From Chloroflexota bacterium (lineage in GTDB: Bacteria > Chloroflexota > Chloroflexia > Thermomicrobiales > UBA6265), in the NCBI GenBank assembly GCA_023389575.1, contig JAEWEG010000066.1:62001-126000 (forward strand): DNA of 64,000 nt, given 5' to 3'. Both the position numbers and the translations under genes were made by a program. Each line of letters opens with the position of its first letter. Position 1 is the stretch's first letter. Below are positions 1-8,212 of this stretch, piece after piece. The notes beneath the pieces were generated by a model, which was given only the letters and a program-made list of their open reading frames with translations, was not told where the DNA came from and ran no database searches.

Positions 1-408
1 CACCTCGAGAAACGGATGCTCGGCGGCCGCTTCCATCAGTTCGGCACCGAAGTCTTCCGGGACCACCACTGGCACCAGGCCCGACTTGGTGGCGTTGTTG
101 CGGAAGATGTCTCCGAACTTGGGTGACACCACGGCCTTGAACCCGTAATCCATCAGCGCCCATACCGCATGTTCGCGAGACGAGCCCGTACCGAAGTTCG
201 GGCCGGCGATCAGCACCGACCCACCTTCGAACTCGGGTTTGTTGAGCACGAAGTTCGGGTCAGACTCGCGCCAGGCGGCGAACAGCCCTTCTCCAAAGCC
301 GGTGCGCTCCACCCGCTTGAGGTAGACGGCCGGAATGATCTGGTCGGTGTCGACATCGCTGCGTTCCAGCGGGACGGCCCGTCCTTCAATTTTCTTGACT
401 GGTTCCAT
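1..408 (-). CDS. leuD: 3-isopropylmalate dehydratase small subunit (partial, C-terminus off window)
   Basis: Small subunit of isopropylmalate isomerase, which with LeuC interconverts 2- and 3-isopropylmalate in leucine synthesis. 136 codons are visible and the frame is open at the left edge. Family landmarks are present: an N-terminal segment with RSDVDTDQIIPAVYL, then GPNFGTGSSREHAVWAL (swivelling aconitase-type domain) and SPKFGDIFRNNATKSGL. The start at 408 is set by a purine-rich AGGGAGAG element about 6 bases upstream, within the 18-base gap that follows the leuC stop. It is the last visible gene of the ilv-leu operon. leuB is not in the window and may lie further left. The identification is secure. 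Confidence 0.96.
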   Translation of the reverse strand, partial: MEPVKKIEGRAVPLERSDVDTDQIIPAVYLKRVERTGFGEGLFAAWRESDPNFVLNKPEFEGGSVLIAGPNFGTGSSREHAVWALMDYGFKAVVSPKFGDIFRNNATKSGLVPVVVPEDFGAELMEAAAEHPFLEV

Positions 409-426
409 GATGCTCTCCCTCGTGCC

Positions 427-1845
427 CTACAGGTCGGCCGGCGTGCCGAAGGTGCCCAGCACCGCGGTCGCGGCCGCCACCTGCGGTGAAACGAGATGGG
501 TTCGGCCACCCTTGCCCTGCCGGCCCTCGAAGTTGCGATTGCTCGTGGATGCGCATCGTTCGCCCGGCGCCAGTTGATCCGGGTTCATGCCCAAACACAT
601 CGAGCATCCCGCCGCCCGCCATTCAAACCCGGCTGCGGTGAAGATACGGTCCAGTCCTTCACGTTCAGCCTGCGCCTTCACCCGCATCGATCCCGGAACC
701 ACCATGCCTCGGACACTACTTGCTACGCGGCGGCCATCGAGGATGCTGGCGGCGGCGCGAAGGTCCTCGATTCGGCTATTCGTGCACGACCCGATGAAGA
801 CAGTGTCGACCGGAATGCTCCGCATCGGCGTGCCAGCTTCGAGATTCATGTATTTCAGCGCGCGGGAAGCGGCATCACGATCGCCTGGAGTGGCGAACGT
901 GGATGGATCGGGCACCGCCGAGTCGATCGAGACGACCTGGCCGGGATTCGTGCCCCAGGACACGAACGGCGACAGAGCGCTTCCGTCCAGAACCACCTCA
1001 CTGTCGAACTCAGCCCCCTCGTCGCTGGGCAGCGAGCGCCAGTGGTCGAGGGCGGCTTCCCACTCCTTGCCTTTGGGCGAGAACTCCTTGCCCTCGATAT
1101 AAGCAAACGTCTTGTCGTCGGGAGCGATCATGCCGGCCTTGGCGCCGCCCTCGATGGACATGTTGCAGATCGTCATCCGGCCTTCCATCGACAGGTTTCG
1201 AATGACCGATCCCCGGTATTCCACGATGGAACCCTGTCCACCGCCGGTACCAATCTTGCCGATGATCGCGAGAATGACGTCCTTGGCGGTGACGCCTTCC
1301 TTGAGTTCGCCGTCAACCGTGATCGCCATGGTTCGTGGCTTGTTCTGCGGAAGGGTCTGGGTGGCGAGTACATGCTCGACCTCGCTGGTGCCGATGCCGA
1401 AGGCCAGGGCGCCGAACGCACCATGTGTGGATGTGTGGCTGTCACCGCAGACGATCGTCGCGCCGGGCTGCGTCAGGCCAAACTCCGGGCCAATGACGTG
1501 CACGATTCCCTGTCCGGGGTCGCCCATCGGATGCAACCGTACACCGAACTCTCGGCAGTTCTCAGTCAACTTCCGGACCTGGGTGGCGGAGATCGGGTCG
1601 GCGATTGGCTGCCCGATGTTGATCGTCGGAACGTTGTGGTCGGCCGTGGCGATGGTGAGATCTGGCCGGCGAACCGGGCGGCCCGCCATCCGAAGTCCAT
1701 CGAACGCCTGGGGTGATGTCACTTCGTGGACAAGATGCAGGTCGATATACAGCAGGTCCGGCTCACCAGGCGCCGAACGGACGACATGCTGTTCCCAGAC
1801 TTTGTCCGAGAGGGTTTTGGGCGAAGACACGGCTTGAGCCTCCAT
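427..1845 (-). CDS. leuC: 3-isopropylmalate dehydratase large subunit
   Basis: Aconitase-family large subunit that carries the [4Fe-4S] cluster and acts with LeuD in leucine synthesis. The protein has 472 residues, the usual length for bacterial LeuC. CGDSHTSTHG lies near residues 133-142. The three cluster cysteines are visible as CTNSR (C354) and CSMC (C414 and C417). The C-terminal NRNFEGRQGKGGRTHLVSP block is intact. It sits 48 bases after the methyltransferase gene and 18 bases before leuD on the same strand, so co-transcription is likely. No defects are visible. Confidence 0.97.
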   Translation of the reverse strand: MEAQAVSSPKTLSDKVWEQHVVRSAPGEPDLLYIDLHLVHEVTSPQAFDGLRMAGRPVRRPDLTIATADHNVPTINIGQPIADPISATQVRKLTENCREFGVRLHPMGDPGQGIVHVIGPEFGLTQPGATIVCGDSHTSTHGAFGALAFGIGTSEVEHVLATQTLPQNKPRTMAITVDGELKEGVTAKDVILAIIGKIGTGGGQGSIVEYRGSVIRNLSMEGRMTICNMSIEGGAKAGMIAPDDKTFAYIEGKEFSPKGKEWEAALDHWRSLPSDEGAEFDSEVVLDGSALSPFVSWGTNPGQVVSIDSAVPDPSTFATPGDRDAASRALKYMNLEAGTPMRSIPVDTVFIGSCTNSRIEDLRAAASILDGRRVASSVRGMVVPGSMRVKAQAEREGLDRIFTAAGFEWRAAGCSMCLGMNPDQLAPGERCASTSNRNFEGRQGKGGRTHLVSPQVAAATAVLGTFGTPADL

Positions 1846-1893
1846 GGGCGGTGGTACCCAGAACGGTTCAATACGTCCTGGAGTCAGGTGAAA

Positions 1894-2631
1894 TCAGTCA
1901 ATCGAGCGTCGTCCAGCGAACGCCGCCAGCTCTAGCGCCTTGAAAAAACAGTCGACATCGACGTAGCCGAGGTCACGGAGCCATTGGCACTGGTCCTCGA
2001 CCGGAGCAAGGATGTTCGTTTCGGCGTCTTGCCGGCTGCGGTAGGCGCGCTCCACATCTTCCTTGGTCTTCGCGTCGGTCGCAAGTGCATGAATGCCGTC
2101 AACGAGCATTCGGTCAAAAGCCGCCTGATACCTCGCGTTGGGCGACTTCACGTGCTCCATGTTGATGAACATCCCGCCGGGCCTCAGCATCGTCAGGATT
2201 TCGGCGTACAGCGATCGCTTTCGCTCGTGCGGGAGATGATGGATGGCGTACCGGGAAACGACCAAATCGTACGGCCCGCGCGCCTCGACACCGGGAATCC
2301 AGTCGGAGCCAAGCATGTCGCCATGGACGATGTGAACGTCGAAACCGGATCCGGAAAAGCGCGCCCGCGCCGAAGCCAGCATCGGGTCCGAGAAGTCCAC
2401 CAGGGTCGCGGCCTCAATATCGAACCGGTCGACCAGCGCCTGGGTCGCGATGCCATCGCCGCAGCCGAGGTCGAGCAGCCGTCGAGGCGTCACGTCGTGT
2501 GCCCGAAGGACGCGCTCGACCAGGTCAAACTGCTCCTCGGTGAAGGGGATGCCCTGGCGCGACTGGCCGTAGCTGGCAACGGTGTCCTCCCGCTGCCAGG
2601 CAACGTCGTTTCGTGTTGAAGTGGCGGCCAC
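1894..2631 (-). CDS. class I SAM-dependent methyltransferase inserted in the leu operon
   Basis: A 245-residue Rossmann methyltransferase. Motif I is LLDLGCGDGIA (residues 52-62), the acidic strand 2 end is TLVDFS, and YAIHHLPHERKRSLYAEI and MLRPGGMFINMEHV follow as later motifs. The overall pattern is UbiE/CmoA-like and the substrate cannot be read from sequence. It starts with GTG only 4 bases after the leuA stop, with a GGAG inside the leuA end serving as ribosome site, so it is probably translationally coupled to leuA. It lies between leuA and leuC, where no methyl transfer step of leucine synthesis is known. It may act on a branched-chain keto acid or simply be a co-transcribed passenger. 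Confidence 0.85.
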   Translation of the reverse strand: MAATSTRNDVAWQREDTVASYGQSRQGIPFTEEQFDLVERVLRAHDVTPRRLLDLGCGDGIATQALVDRFDIEAATLVDFSDPMLASARARFSGSGFDVHIVHGDMLGSDWIPGVEARGPYDLVVSRYAIHHLPHERKRSLYAEILTMLRPGGMFINMEHVKSPNARYQAAFDRMLVDGIHALATDAKTKEDVERAYRSRQDAETNILAPVEDQCQWLRDLGYVDVDCFFKALELAAFAGRRSID

Positions 2632-2635
2632 GGGT

Positions 2636-4219
2636 CTAGCTCCAGCGTGAGGTCGACGATCCCATCAGGACCGTGTCCGGCCGGGCCTGCGTGTACTGGC
2701 TGAGCGCGGAGAGGTAGGCGCGGGCGCTGGCCTCGACGATGTCCGTCGCAAGCCCATGACCGGTGTAAATCTCGCCGTTGATCCTGATTCGAACGTGTAC
2801 CTGACCCTGAGCGTCCTCGCCCGGTGATACGGCCTCGACGTGATAATAGGTCAGCTCGTTCTCGGTCTCGATCACGGAATCGATCGCGGCGAACAACGCA
2901 TTGACCGGCCCGTTGCCCTCCGCGTCTCCCGAGAACTCCTCGCCATCTCGCTCGATGACGACACTGGCCGAAGCCGCTCCCCCACTCCCGATGCTGGCGT
3001 TCCAGCGAACGAGATGGAGGGTGCTGCCTTCAACCGCAAGCTCGTCCGAGACGAGCGCCGAGATATCGGCCCCGGTGACATTCTTCTTCCGATCGGCCAG
3101 TTCCAGGAACCGCTGGTACACGACGTCGATCCGGTCGCTTTCCACCTTCAGGCCCAGTTCGCTGAGGGCGTTGCGGAACCCGGCCCGGCCGGAGTGCTTG
3201 CCCAGCACCAGCTTGGTGCCTTCCCAGCCCACATCCTCTGGGTTCATGATCTCGTAGGTCGTCCGGTTCTTGAGCATGCCGTCCTGGTGAATGCCGGCTT
3301 CGTGGGCGAACGCATTGGCCCCGACAATCGCCTTGTTCACCTGCACCGCGACACCCGTGAGCGAACTCACCAGCCTGCTCGTCGGCACCAGCCGCTGCTT
3401 CTCCACCCGCGTCCAGGCACCGCCGAAGCGATCGCCACGAGTAACCAGGCCCATCACGACTTCCTCGAGCGCGGTGTTACCCGCCCGCTCGCCAATGCCG
3501 TTAAGGGTGACCTCCACCTGGCGAGCCCCGGCTCCGACCGCCGCCAGCGTGTTCGCGGTTCCCAGACCAAGGTCGTCATGGCAGTGGACGGATATGATGC
3601 AGTCGTCGATGCCTTCAACGTTCCGCTTCAGGTGCTCGATGAGGGCAACGAACTCACCCGGCGTGGTGTATCCCACCGTATCCGGCACGTTGAGCGTGGT
3701 TGCCCCGGCCTTGATCGCGGTCCCAAAGACCTGCACCAGGTAATCCCAGTCCGATCGAGTGGCGTCCTCGCAGGAGAACTCGACATCGGCGACCAGGTTT
3801 CGTGCCATCGCGACAGATTCGGCGACACGCTCCAGCACCTGCTCGCGTGACATCCGCAGCTTGTACTCCAGGTGGATGTCCGACGTCGCGATGAACGTGT
3901 GAATGCGTGGGTTCTCGGCATTTCGCACCGCCTGGCCAGCCCGCTCGATATCCTTCGCGTTGGCCCGGGCGAGACCGGCGACGGTCACTCCCCTTGCCCG
4001 CGCGGCGATCGCCTGCACCGCTTCGAAATCGCCTGGCGACGCGGCGGGGAACCCCGCCTCGATGACATCGACCTTGAGCGCAACGAGCGCATCCGCGACT
4101 TCGAGCTTTTCCTCGGCGGTAAGTGTCGCGCCCGGCGACTGCTCACCATCCCGAAGGGTGGTGTCGAACACCACCACACGCGTGTCTGGACTTTGTACGT
4201 TGCTCTCCCGGTCAGTCAT
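2636..4219 (-). CDS. leuA: 2-isopropylmalate synthase
   Basis: Catalyses the committed step of leucine synthesis, condensing acetyl-CoA with 2-ketoisovalerate. The 527-residue protein has the HMGL-type TIM barrel first (FDTTLRDGEQSPG at 18-30, metal ligands HCHDD at 212-216, NAFAHEAGIHQDG near 305-317). The C-terminal LeuA regulatory domain follows (GNGPVNALFAAID, then GLATDIVEASARAYLSAL), which in this family binds leucine for feedback inhibition. Both domains are complete. It lies 86 bases after ilvC, with a strong hairpin in the gap, and 4 bases before the methyltransferase. The homologous citramalate synthase is less likely because the context is leuCD and ilv genes. Confidence 0.96.
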   Translation of the reverse strand: MTDRESNVQSPDTRVVVFDTTLRDGEQSPGATLTAEEKLEVADALVALKVDVIEAGFPAASPGDFEAVQAIAARARGVTVAGLARANAKDIERAGQAVRNAENPRIHTFIATSDIHLEYKLRMSREQVLERVAESVAMARNLVADVEFSCEDATRSDWDYLVQVFGTAIKAGATTLNVPDTVGYTTPGEFVALIEHLKRNVEGIDDCIISVHCHDDLGLGTANTLAAVGAGARQVEVTLNGIGERAGNTALEEVVMGLVTRGDRFGGAWTRVEKQRLVPTSRLVSSLTGVAVQVNKAIVGANAFAHEAGIHQDGMLKNRTTYEIMNPEDVGWEGTKLVLGKHSGRAGFRNALSELGLKVESDRIDVVYQRFLELADRKKNVTGADISALVSDELAVEGSTLHLVRWNASIGSGGAASASVVIERDGEEFSGDAEGNGPVNALFAAIDSVIETENELTYYHVEAVSPGEDAQGQVHVRIRINGEIYTGHGLATDIVEASARAYLSALSQYTQARPDTVLMGSSTSRWS

Positions 4220-4259
4220 GTCACTCTCTACTTTCTTGTGTTGGGGGATCAGGTGATTC

Positions 4260-4294
4260 CCGGAGCCACCGCGAATGCGATGCGGCGGCTCCGG
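4260..4294 (-). other. intercistronic stem-loop between ilvC and leuA
   Basis: Arms at 4260-4272 and 4282-4294 can form 13 pairs, one of them G-U, around a 9-base loop just after the ilvC stop. No T-run follows on the minus strand, so it is a poor terminator. More likely it acts as an mRNA 3' end stabiliser or processing point that lets ilvBNC and leuACD levels differ. Confidence 0.5.
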
Positions 4295-4305
4295 TCATCG
4301 ATCTC

Positions 4306-5340
4306 CTAGCCGCGCTTGGCGGCCGCCTCGGCTCTGGCGGACTTCCCGCTCTTCAGCCACGGCATCATGCCGCGCAACTGGGAGCCGACCTGCTCGATAC
4401 CATGGGTGGTCTCAGCCTGACGTCGGGCCATGAACGTCTCCCGGCCAGACTCGTTCTCCGCGATCCATTCCCGGGCGAAGGTGCCGTCCTGGATGCGGGC
4501 GAGAATCTGCTTCATCGCCTTCTTGGTGTCGGCGGTGATCACCTGCGGGCCGGCGTAGTAGTCGCCCCACTCGGCGGTGTCGGAAACGACTTCGCGCATG
4601 TGGGTAAGGCCACCCTCGTAAATGAGGTCAACGATGAGCTTCATCTCATGGAGGCACTCGAAGTAGGCGCTCTCCGGCTCATAGCCAGCCTCGACCAGAG
4701 TCTCGTAACCAGCGGTGATGAGGGCCGAAACGCCGCCACACAACACGGCCTGCTCGCCGAAGAGATCGGTCTCGGTCTCCTCCTTGAAGGTGGTCTCAAG
4801 CACGCCGGCGCTAAGCGAACCGATACCCCGCGCGTAGGCGAGCGCCTGCTCCTTGGCGTTGCCACTGGGGTCCTGATGGACGGCGACCAGAGCGGGAACG
4901 CCTACACCATCTTCGTACAGCTCCCGGACGCGGGTGCCAGGGGCCTTCGGCGCGATCATCGACACGTCGACGTTCGCGGGCGGCTCGATTTGACCGAAGT
5001 GAATCGCGAAGCCGTGGGCGAACATGAGAGTCTTGCCCTCGGTCAGGTGCGGCTTGATCGATTCCTCGTAAATGGCCTTCTGCTTGTGATCCGGCACCAG
5101 CAGCATGATCACGTCGCCGGCCGCGGCGGCATCGGCGACCGACTCAACCCGCAAGCCCTCAGCGAGCGCCTTCTCACGGCTCTTGCTGCCTTCATGCAGG
5201 CCAACGACAACACTCAGGCCCGAGTCCCGGAGGTTGAGCGCGTGCGCGTGGCCCTGCGCGCCATACCCAATGATCGCGATCGTCTTGTCCTGGATCGGCC
5301 CAAGGGTCGCGTCGTTCTCGTAATAGATCACTGCCGGCAT
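4306..5340 (-). CDS. ilvC: ketol-acid reductoisomerase
   Basis: Converts acetolactate or acetohydroxybutyrate to the dihydroxy acids of valine, leucine and isoleucine synthesis. At 344 residues it is a class I (short) enzyme. The N-terminal Rossmann domain has GYGAQGHAHALNLRDSG from residue 25. The loop GLHEGSKS (48-54) with two serines suggests NADPH use by family rules. The knotted C-terminal domain has ETTFKEETETDLFGEQAVLCGG with the Mg-binding acidic residues, plus a second acidic helix around LHEMKLIVDLIYEGG. It is preceded by a stem-loop after ilvN and followed by one before leuA. Confidence 0.97.
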   Translation of the reverse strand: MPAVIYYENDATLGPIQDKTIAIIGYGAQGHAHALNLRDSGLSVVVGLHEGSKSREKALAEGLRVESVADAAAAGDVIMLLVPDHKQKAIYEESIKPHLTEGKTLMFAHGFAIHFGQIEPPANVDVSMIAPKAPGTRVRELYEDGVGVPALVAVHQDPSGNAKEQALAYARGIGSLSAGVLETTFKEETETDLFGEQAVLCGGVSALITAGYETLVEAGYEPESAYFECLHEMKLIVDLIYEGGLTHMREVVSDTAEWGDYYAGPQVITADTKKAMKQILARIQDGTFAREWIAENESGRETFMARRQAETTHGIEQVGSQLRGMMPWLKSGKSARAEAAAKRG

Positions 5341-5451
5341 CGATTGATTTCCTCCTGGAGCAACGCCTGTTGCCCTTCGCCCACGATTGCGACCGCCGCA
5401 ACCGCCAATGTCACTCAGCCTTCATGGCAAACGAGTTACCTGCACAAAGGA

Positions 5452-5477
5452 AGCGGGAGCGCTTTGAGGCTCCCGCT
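5452..5477 (-). terminator. stem-loop after ilvN (possible partial terminator)
   Basis: A perfect 9-bp stem (AGCGGGAGC with GCTCCCGCT) and 8-base loop lie 10 bases after the ilvN stop. On the minus strand it is followed by TTCCTTTGTG, only a weak T tract. It could attenuate or process the transcript between ilvBN and ilvC. Confidence 0.5.
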
Positions 5478-5486
5478 CCGGTTCCG

Positions 5487-6029
5487 TTAGTCGGCCACAG
5501 CGTACGAGCCATCGCCAATCCGGTCAATCCGTCCCTGCTTTGAGGGGGCGGAGCCACGCGACATGGCGATCTTGCCACTACGCGCCATCTCCCGGATGCC
5601 GAATACGCGCATCATCGACAGGAACGAGTCGATATGTTCCTCGCTCCCGGTCGCCTGGATCATCAACGTGGTTGGGGTGGCGTCCAGGATTCGCGCGCTG
5701 TAAATGTCGGCGATCTGGATGATTTCGGCGCGCTGCGGGCCCTTGGCCGCCACCTTGACGATGACCAGTTCGCGGGTAATCGCGTCCTCGGCCGGAACGT
5801 CCGTGACCTTGACGACTTCCAGCAACTTGTACAGCTGCTTGGTGGCCTGTTCGACCTCGTTGTCCTCGCCATTGACGATAAGGGTCATGCGCGAGAGACC
5901 GGGCTGCTCGGAGTGCCCGACGGTGATGGAGTCGATGTTGAACGAACGACGCCGCATGAGCGACACGACGCGGTTCAGGACCCCTGGCTGATCCTCGACC
6001 AGCACGACCAGTGTGTGTGACTGTCGCAT
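5487..6029 (-). CDS. ilvN: acetolactate synthase small (regulatory) subunit
   Basis: Regulatory subunit of acetohydroxyacid synthase; it activates IlvB and gives valine feedback. It has 180 residues, a usual length. The N-terminal ACT domain runs from about residue 4 (HTLVVLVEDQPGVLNRV, RRRSFNIDSITVG) to about 80, followed by a C-terminal ALS small-subunit domain (IIQIADIYSARILDATPTTLMIQATG). The start at 6029 lies 2 bases after the ilvB stop. A longer reading frame continues upstream, but only from this ATG does the protein match the family. Confidence 0.95.
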   Translation of the reverse strand: MRQSHTLVVLVEDQPGVLNRVVSLMRRRSFNIDSITVGHSEQPGLSRMTLIVNGEDNEVEQATKQLYKLLEVVKVTDVPAEDAITRELVIVKVAAKGPQRAEIIQIADIYSARILDATPTTLMIQATGSEEHIDSFLSMMRVFGIREMARSGKIAMSRGSAPSKQGRIDRIGDGSYAVAD

Positions 6030-6031
6030 GG

Positions 6032-7789
6032 CTACAGGTCCTCCTCGGATGGCATGTGCATCATCTCGGAATTGCTCGCGCCCGGCGGCACGATCGGGTA
6101 GACGTTGGCCTCGGGATCGATCACGAATTCGACGACAACGGGACCTTTGATCGACCGGGCCTTTTTGATGGCCGGGACGATATCCTCGGTCTTCGTCACC
6201 CGGATTCCGGTGGCGCCGTACGCGTCCGCCAGCTTCATGAAGTCGGGGGCGCTGATCGCGACCTCGGAATAGTTGCGGTTCTGGAACAGGTCCTGCCACT
6301 GGCGGACCATGCCAAGGTAACCGTTGTTGATGATGGCGATATTGATGTCCAGTTTTTCCTGAACGGCGGTGGCGAGTTCGCTGGAGGACATCTGGAAGCC
6401 ACCATCGCCGATCACGGTCCAGACCTCGCGATCCGGCCGTCCCATCTTCGCGCCGATGGCCGAGGGGAGCCCGAAGCCCATGGTTCCCAGACCACCAGAG
6501 GTGATCCACCGGTCGCCATGCTTGATGCCGAAGTGCTGGGCCGACCACATTTGGTGTTGTCCGACGTCCGTGGTGACGATCGCCTCGCGATCGGTCACAT
6601 CGGCGATGGCCTTGATGATCGTGTAGGGTTCCGGCGTTTCGGGAATGTCTTCGAGCGCGCGTTCGAGCGCCAGGTTGCGCTCGTTCTCGATCCAGGCGAT
6701 CCACGAGGAGTGGTCGCCGGGTTCGACCTCGTTGTTGAGTAACTTGAGCGCCTCGCGAGCATCACCGACGACCGGCACGTCGGTGCGGATGTTCTTGCCG
6801 ATCTCCGCCGGGTCGATGTCGACGTGGACGATCTTCGCGTTCGTGGCGAAGCCCGCCACCTTGCCCGTGGCGCGGTCATCGAATCGCGCGCCGATGTTCA
6901 CCAGGAGGTCACATTCTTCCAGAGCTCGGTTCACGTGGCGATGACCGTGCATGCCCATCATGCCGAGCGAGAGCGGATGCCGCTCGTCCATCGCGCCCAA
7001 CCCGAGCAGGGTGTAGATGACCGGAATGCCGCTCCGTTCCACGAACTCACGGAACTCCGCTTCGGCCTTGCTGAGGATGATGCCGTGACCCGCCATGATA
7101 ACGGGCTTGTCCGCCTGCTTGATGGCTTCGGCGGCGAGGCGGACCTGCCGCATGTTCGGAACCAGGTTCGGCTGGTAGCTCTTCCGCCCGGTCCGTTCCG
7201 GATAGGAGAAAGGGGCCTTCGCCAGGAACACGTCCTTAGGAATATCCACGAGCACCGGACCAGGACGACCGGACTTGGCGAGGTAAAACGCTTCCTTAAT
7301 GGTGGAGGCGATATCTTCCGCCCGGCGAACCAGGTAGTTGTGCTTGGTCACTGGCAACGAAATGCCGGTGATGTCGACTTCCTGGAAGCCGTCCTTGCCA
7401 ATCAGGGCCTGGTTGACCTGGCCGGTAATGGCGACGATCGGCACGGAGTCGAGATAGGCGTCCGCCAGCGCGGTGACCAGGTTGGTCGCGCCGGGACCAG
7501 AGGTGGCGATACAGACGCCAACGTCACCGGTGGCCCGGGCATACCCAACCGCCGCCAGACCGGCCCACTGCTCGAACCGAACGAGGACGTGCTTGAAGCT
7601 GGCCGAGGGAATGGCATCGTAGAGCGGAATGACGGCGCCGCCGGGATACCCGAATACCGTGGTGATGCCCTCCGCGTCGAGGCTGCGGCAGGTGATCTCC
7701 GCGCCGCTCAACACCTCTGGCTTTGCCTTGGCCTGGGGGGCCGTCACTTGTTGCTGGCGTTCCACCGGTTTGGGATCGGCGACAACCAT
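6032..7789 (-). CDS. ilvB: acetolactate synthase large subunit
   Basis: ThDP-dependent acetohydroxyacid synthase, first common step of branched-chain amino acid synthesis. The 585 residues include an N-terminal extension of about 25. The PYR domain has FGYPGGAVIPLYDAI and the catalytic glutamate E73 in RFEQWAGLAAVGYARATG. A central FAD/DHAP-like domain follows. The ThDP/Mg motif is GDGGFQMSSSELATA with NNGYLGMVRQWQ. Many homologues have RHEQGA around the glutamate, whereas here it is RFEQWAG. GGAG precedes the start. It is the first structural gene after the attenuator at 8002-8164, with about 210 bases of leader in between. Confidence 0.97.
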   Translation of the reverse strand: MVVADPKPVERQQQVTAPQAKAKPEVLSGAEITCRSLDAEGITTVFGYPGGAVIPLYDAIPSASFKHVLVRFEQWAGLAAVGYARATGDVGVCIATSGPGATNLVTALADAYLDSVPIVAITGQVNQALIGKDGFQEVDITGISLPVTKHNYLVRRAEDIASTIKEAFYLAKSGRPGPVLVDIPKDVFLAKAPFSYPERTGRKSYQPNLVPNMRQVRLAAEAIKQADKPVIMAGHGIILSKAEAEFREFVERSGIPVIYTLLGLGAMDERHPLSLGMMGMHGHRHVNRALEECDLLVNIGARFDDRATGKVAGFATNAKIVHVDIDPAEIGKNIRTDVPVVGDAREALKLLNNEVEPGDHSSWIAWIENERNLALERALEDIPETPEPYTIIKAIADVTDREAIVTTDVGQHQMWSAQHFGIKHGDRWITSGGLGTMGFGLPSAIGAKMGRPDREVWTVIGDGGFQMSSSELATAVQEKLDINIAIINNGYLGMVRQWQDLFQNRNYSEVAISAPDFMKLADAYGATGIRVTKTEDIVPAIKKARSIKGPVVVEFVIDPEANVYPIVPPGASNSEMMHMPSEEDL

Positions 7790-8001
7790 GATGCTACTCC
7801 GTTTCCTGTATCCGCTGGCCGTTCACCAGCGAGCCATCCAACGCCGTTACGTTTTCCGAAACCCTGGTTCCCTTCGAACCAGGTTGGCATCGCCACGGAA
7901 CATCCAGTTCCGTCTCATTGCCATTCGCCAGCTCCCCGCCGTTGGGTCTACTGGAGGCTTCGGATGCATCCCGGTCATCGTTGGTCGGTAGCATCAACAT
8001 C
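7790..8001 (-). other. untranslated leader between attenuator and ilvB
   Basis: This stretch separates the terminator from ilvB and shows no convincing gene. It contains an 8-bp perfect hairpin (7863-7870 with 7876-7883) and a smaller one (CGGAAC with GTTCCG, near 7897-7913). A 69-codon frame with a TTG start crosses it, but it has no ribosome site and no recognisable family, so I treat it as chance. Confidence 0.45.
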
Positions 8002-8029
8002 AAAAAAGCCTCCCGCGGTTGAGGGAGGC
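8002..8029 (-). terminator. ilv attenuator: intrinsic terminator (segments 3:4)
   Basis: On the minus strand GCCTCCC (8029-8023) pairs with GGGAGGC (8014-8008) across an 8-base loop and is followed directly by six T residues (8007-8002), a textbook intrinsic terminator. It lies 33 bases beyond the leader peptide stop and about 210 bases before ilvB. Its 5' arm, as part of the 10-base stretch at 8023-8032, can instead pair with 8075-8084 (9 of 10 bases), which would abolish the terminator. Confidence 0.88.
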
Positions 8030-8062
8030 CAGTGTCATTTCCTGTTTCGTATTCGATTCGGC

Positions 8063-8164
8063 TTACTCAGCCACCTGTCCTCCCGCACGCCAATGGCCCC
8101 CTACTGGGAGCTCAATAAGTACGAGGCTTACTACAATATCGGACAGGTTGATCGTCGAAGACAT
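8063..8164 (-). CDS. ilv operon leader peptide (attenuator peptide, 33 aa)
   Basis: A 33-codon frame ends in TAA 33 bases before an intrinsic terminator. Residues 10-21 read IVVSLVLIELPV, nine of twelve being Ile, Val or Leu. In all, 12 of 33 residues are branched-chain, and they use codons such as GTA, ATT and CTT that are uncommon in this GC-rich genome. GGAAGA lies 7 bases before the ATG, whereas the in-frame ATG at 8179 has no ribosome site. Stalling here on scarce charged tRNA would leave the 8073-8084 segment free to form the antiterminator. Composition, position and RNA pairing parallel enterobacterial ilv leaders, but the peptide itself is inferred. Confidence 0.85.
   Translation of the reverse strand: MSSTINLSDIVVSLVLIELPVGGHWRAGGQVAE
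8073..8148 (-). promoter_or_regulatory. ilv attenuator: alternative RNA pairings (segments 1:2 and 2:3)
   Basis: Segment 1 (8141-8148, minus ACCTGTCC, leader codons 6-8) pairs perfectly over 8 bases with segment 2 (8073-8080, minus GGACAGGT, codons 29-31). The overlapping stretch 8075-8084 (minus GGGAGGACAG) pairs 9 of 10 with segment 3 (8023-8032, minus CTGGCCTCCC), which holds the terminator's 5' arm. A ribosome that reaches the stop codon would mask segment 2 and permit termination. One stalled at codons 10-21 would mask segment 1 and allow 2:3 antitermination. Confidence 0.8.
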
Positions 8165-8212
8165 GTTGGATTCTTCCATCGCAACGCGCGGACAATGACG
8201 TCCGCTAATGGA

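Noticed and set aside
496..1716. Long plus-strand open frame antisense to leuC
   Set aside because: Shadow of leuC in a GC-rich genome; protein has no family features, while leuC is complete on the other strand.
7861..7920. T-box riboswitch upstream of ilvB
   Set aside because: I looked for the conserved T-box bulge sequence near the hairpin at 7863-7883 and did not find it; the leader peptide attenuator explains regulation better.
7794..8003. 69-codon minus-strand frame between the attenuator and ilvB
   Set aside because: TTG start inside the terminator T-run, no ribosome site, no recognisable protein; treated as untranslated leader.
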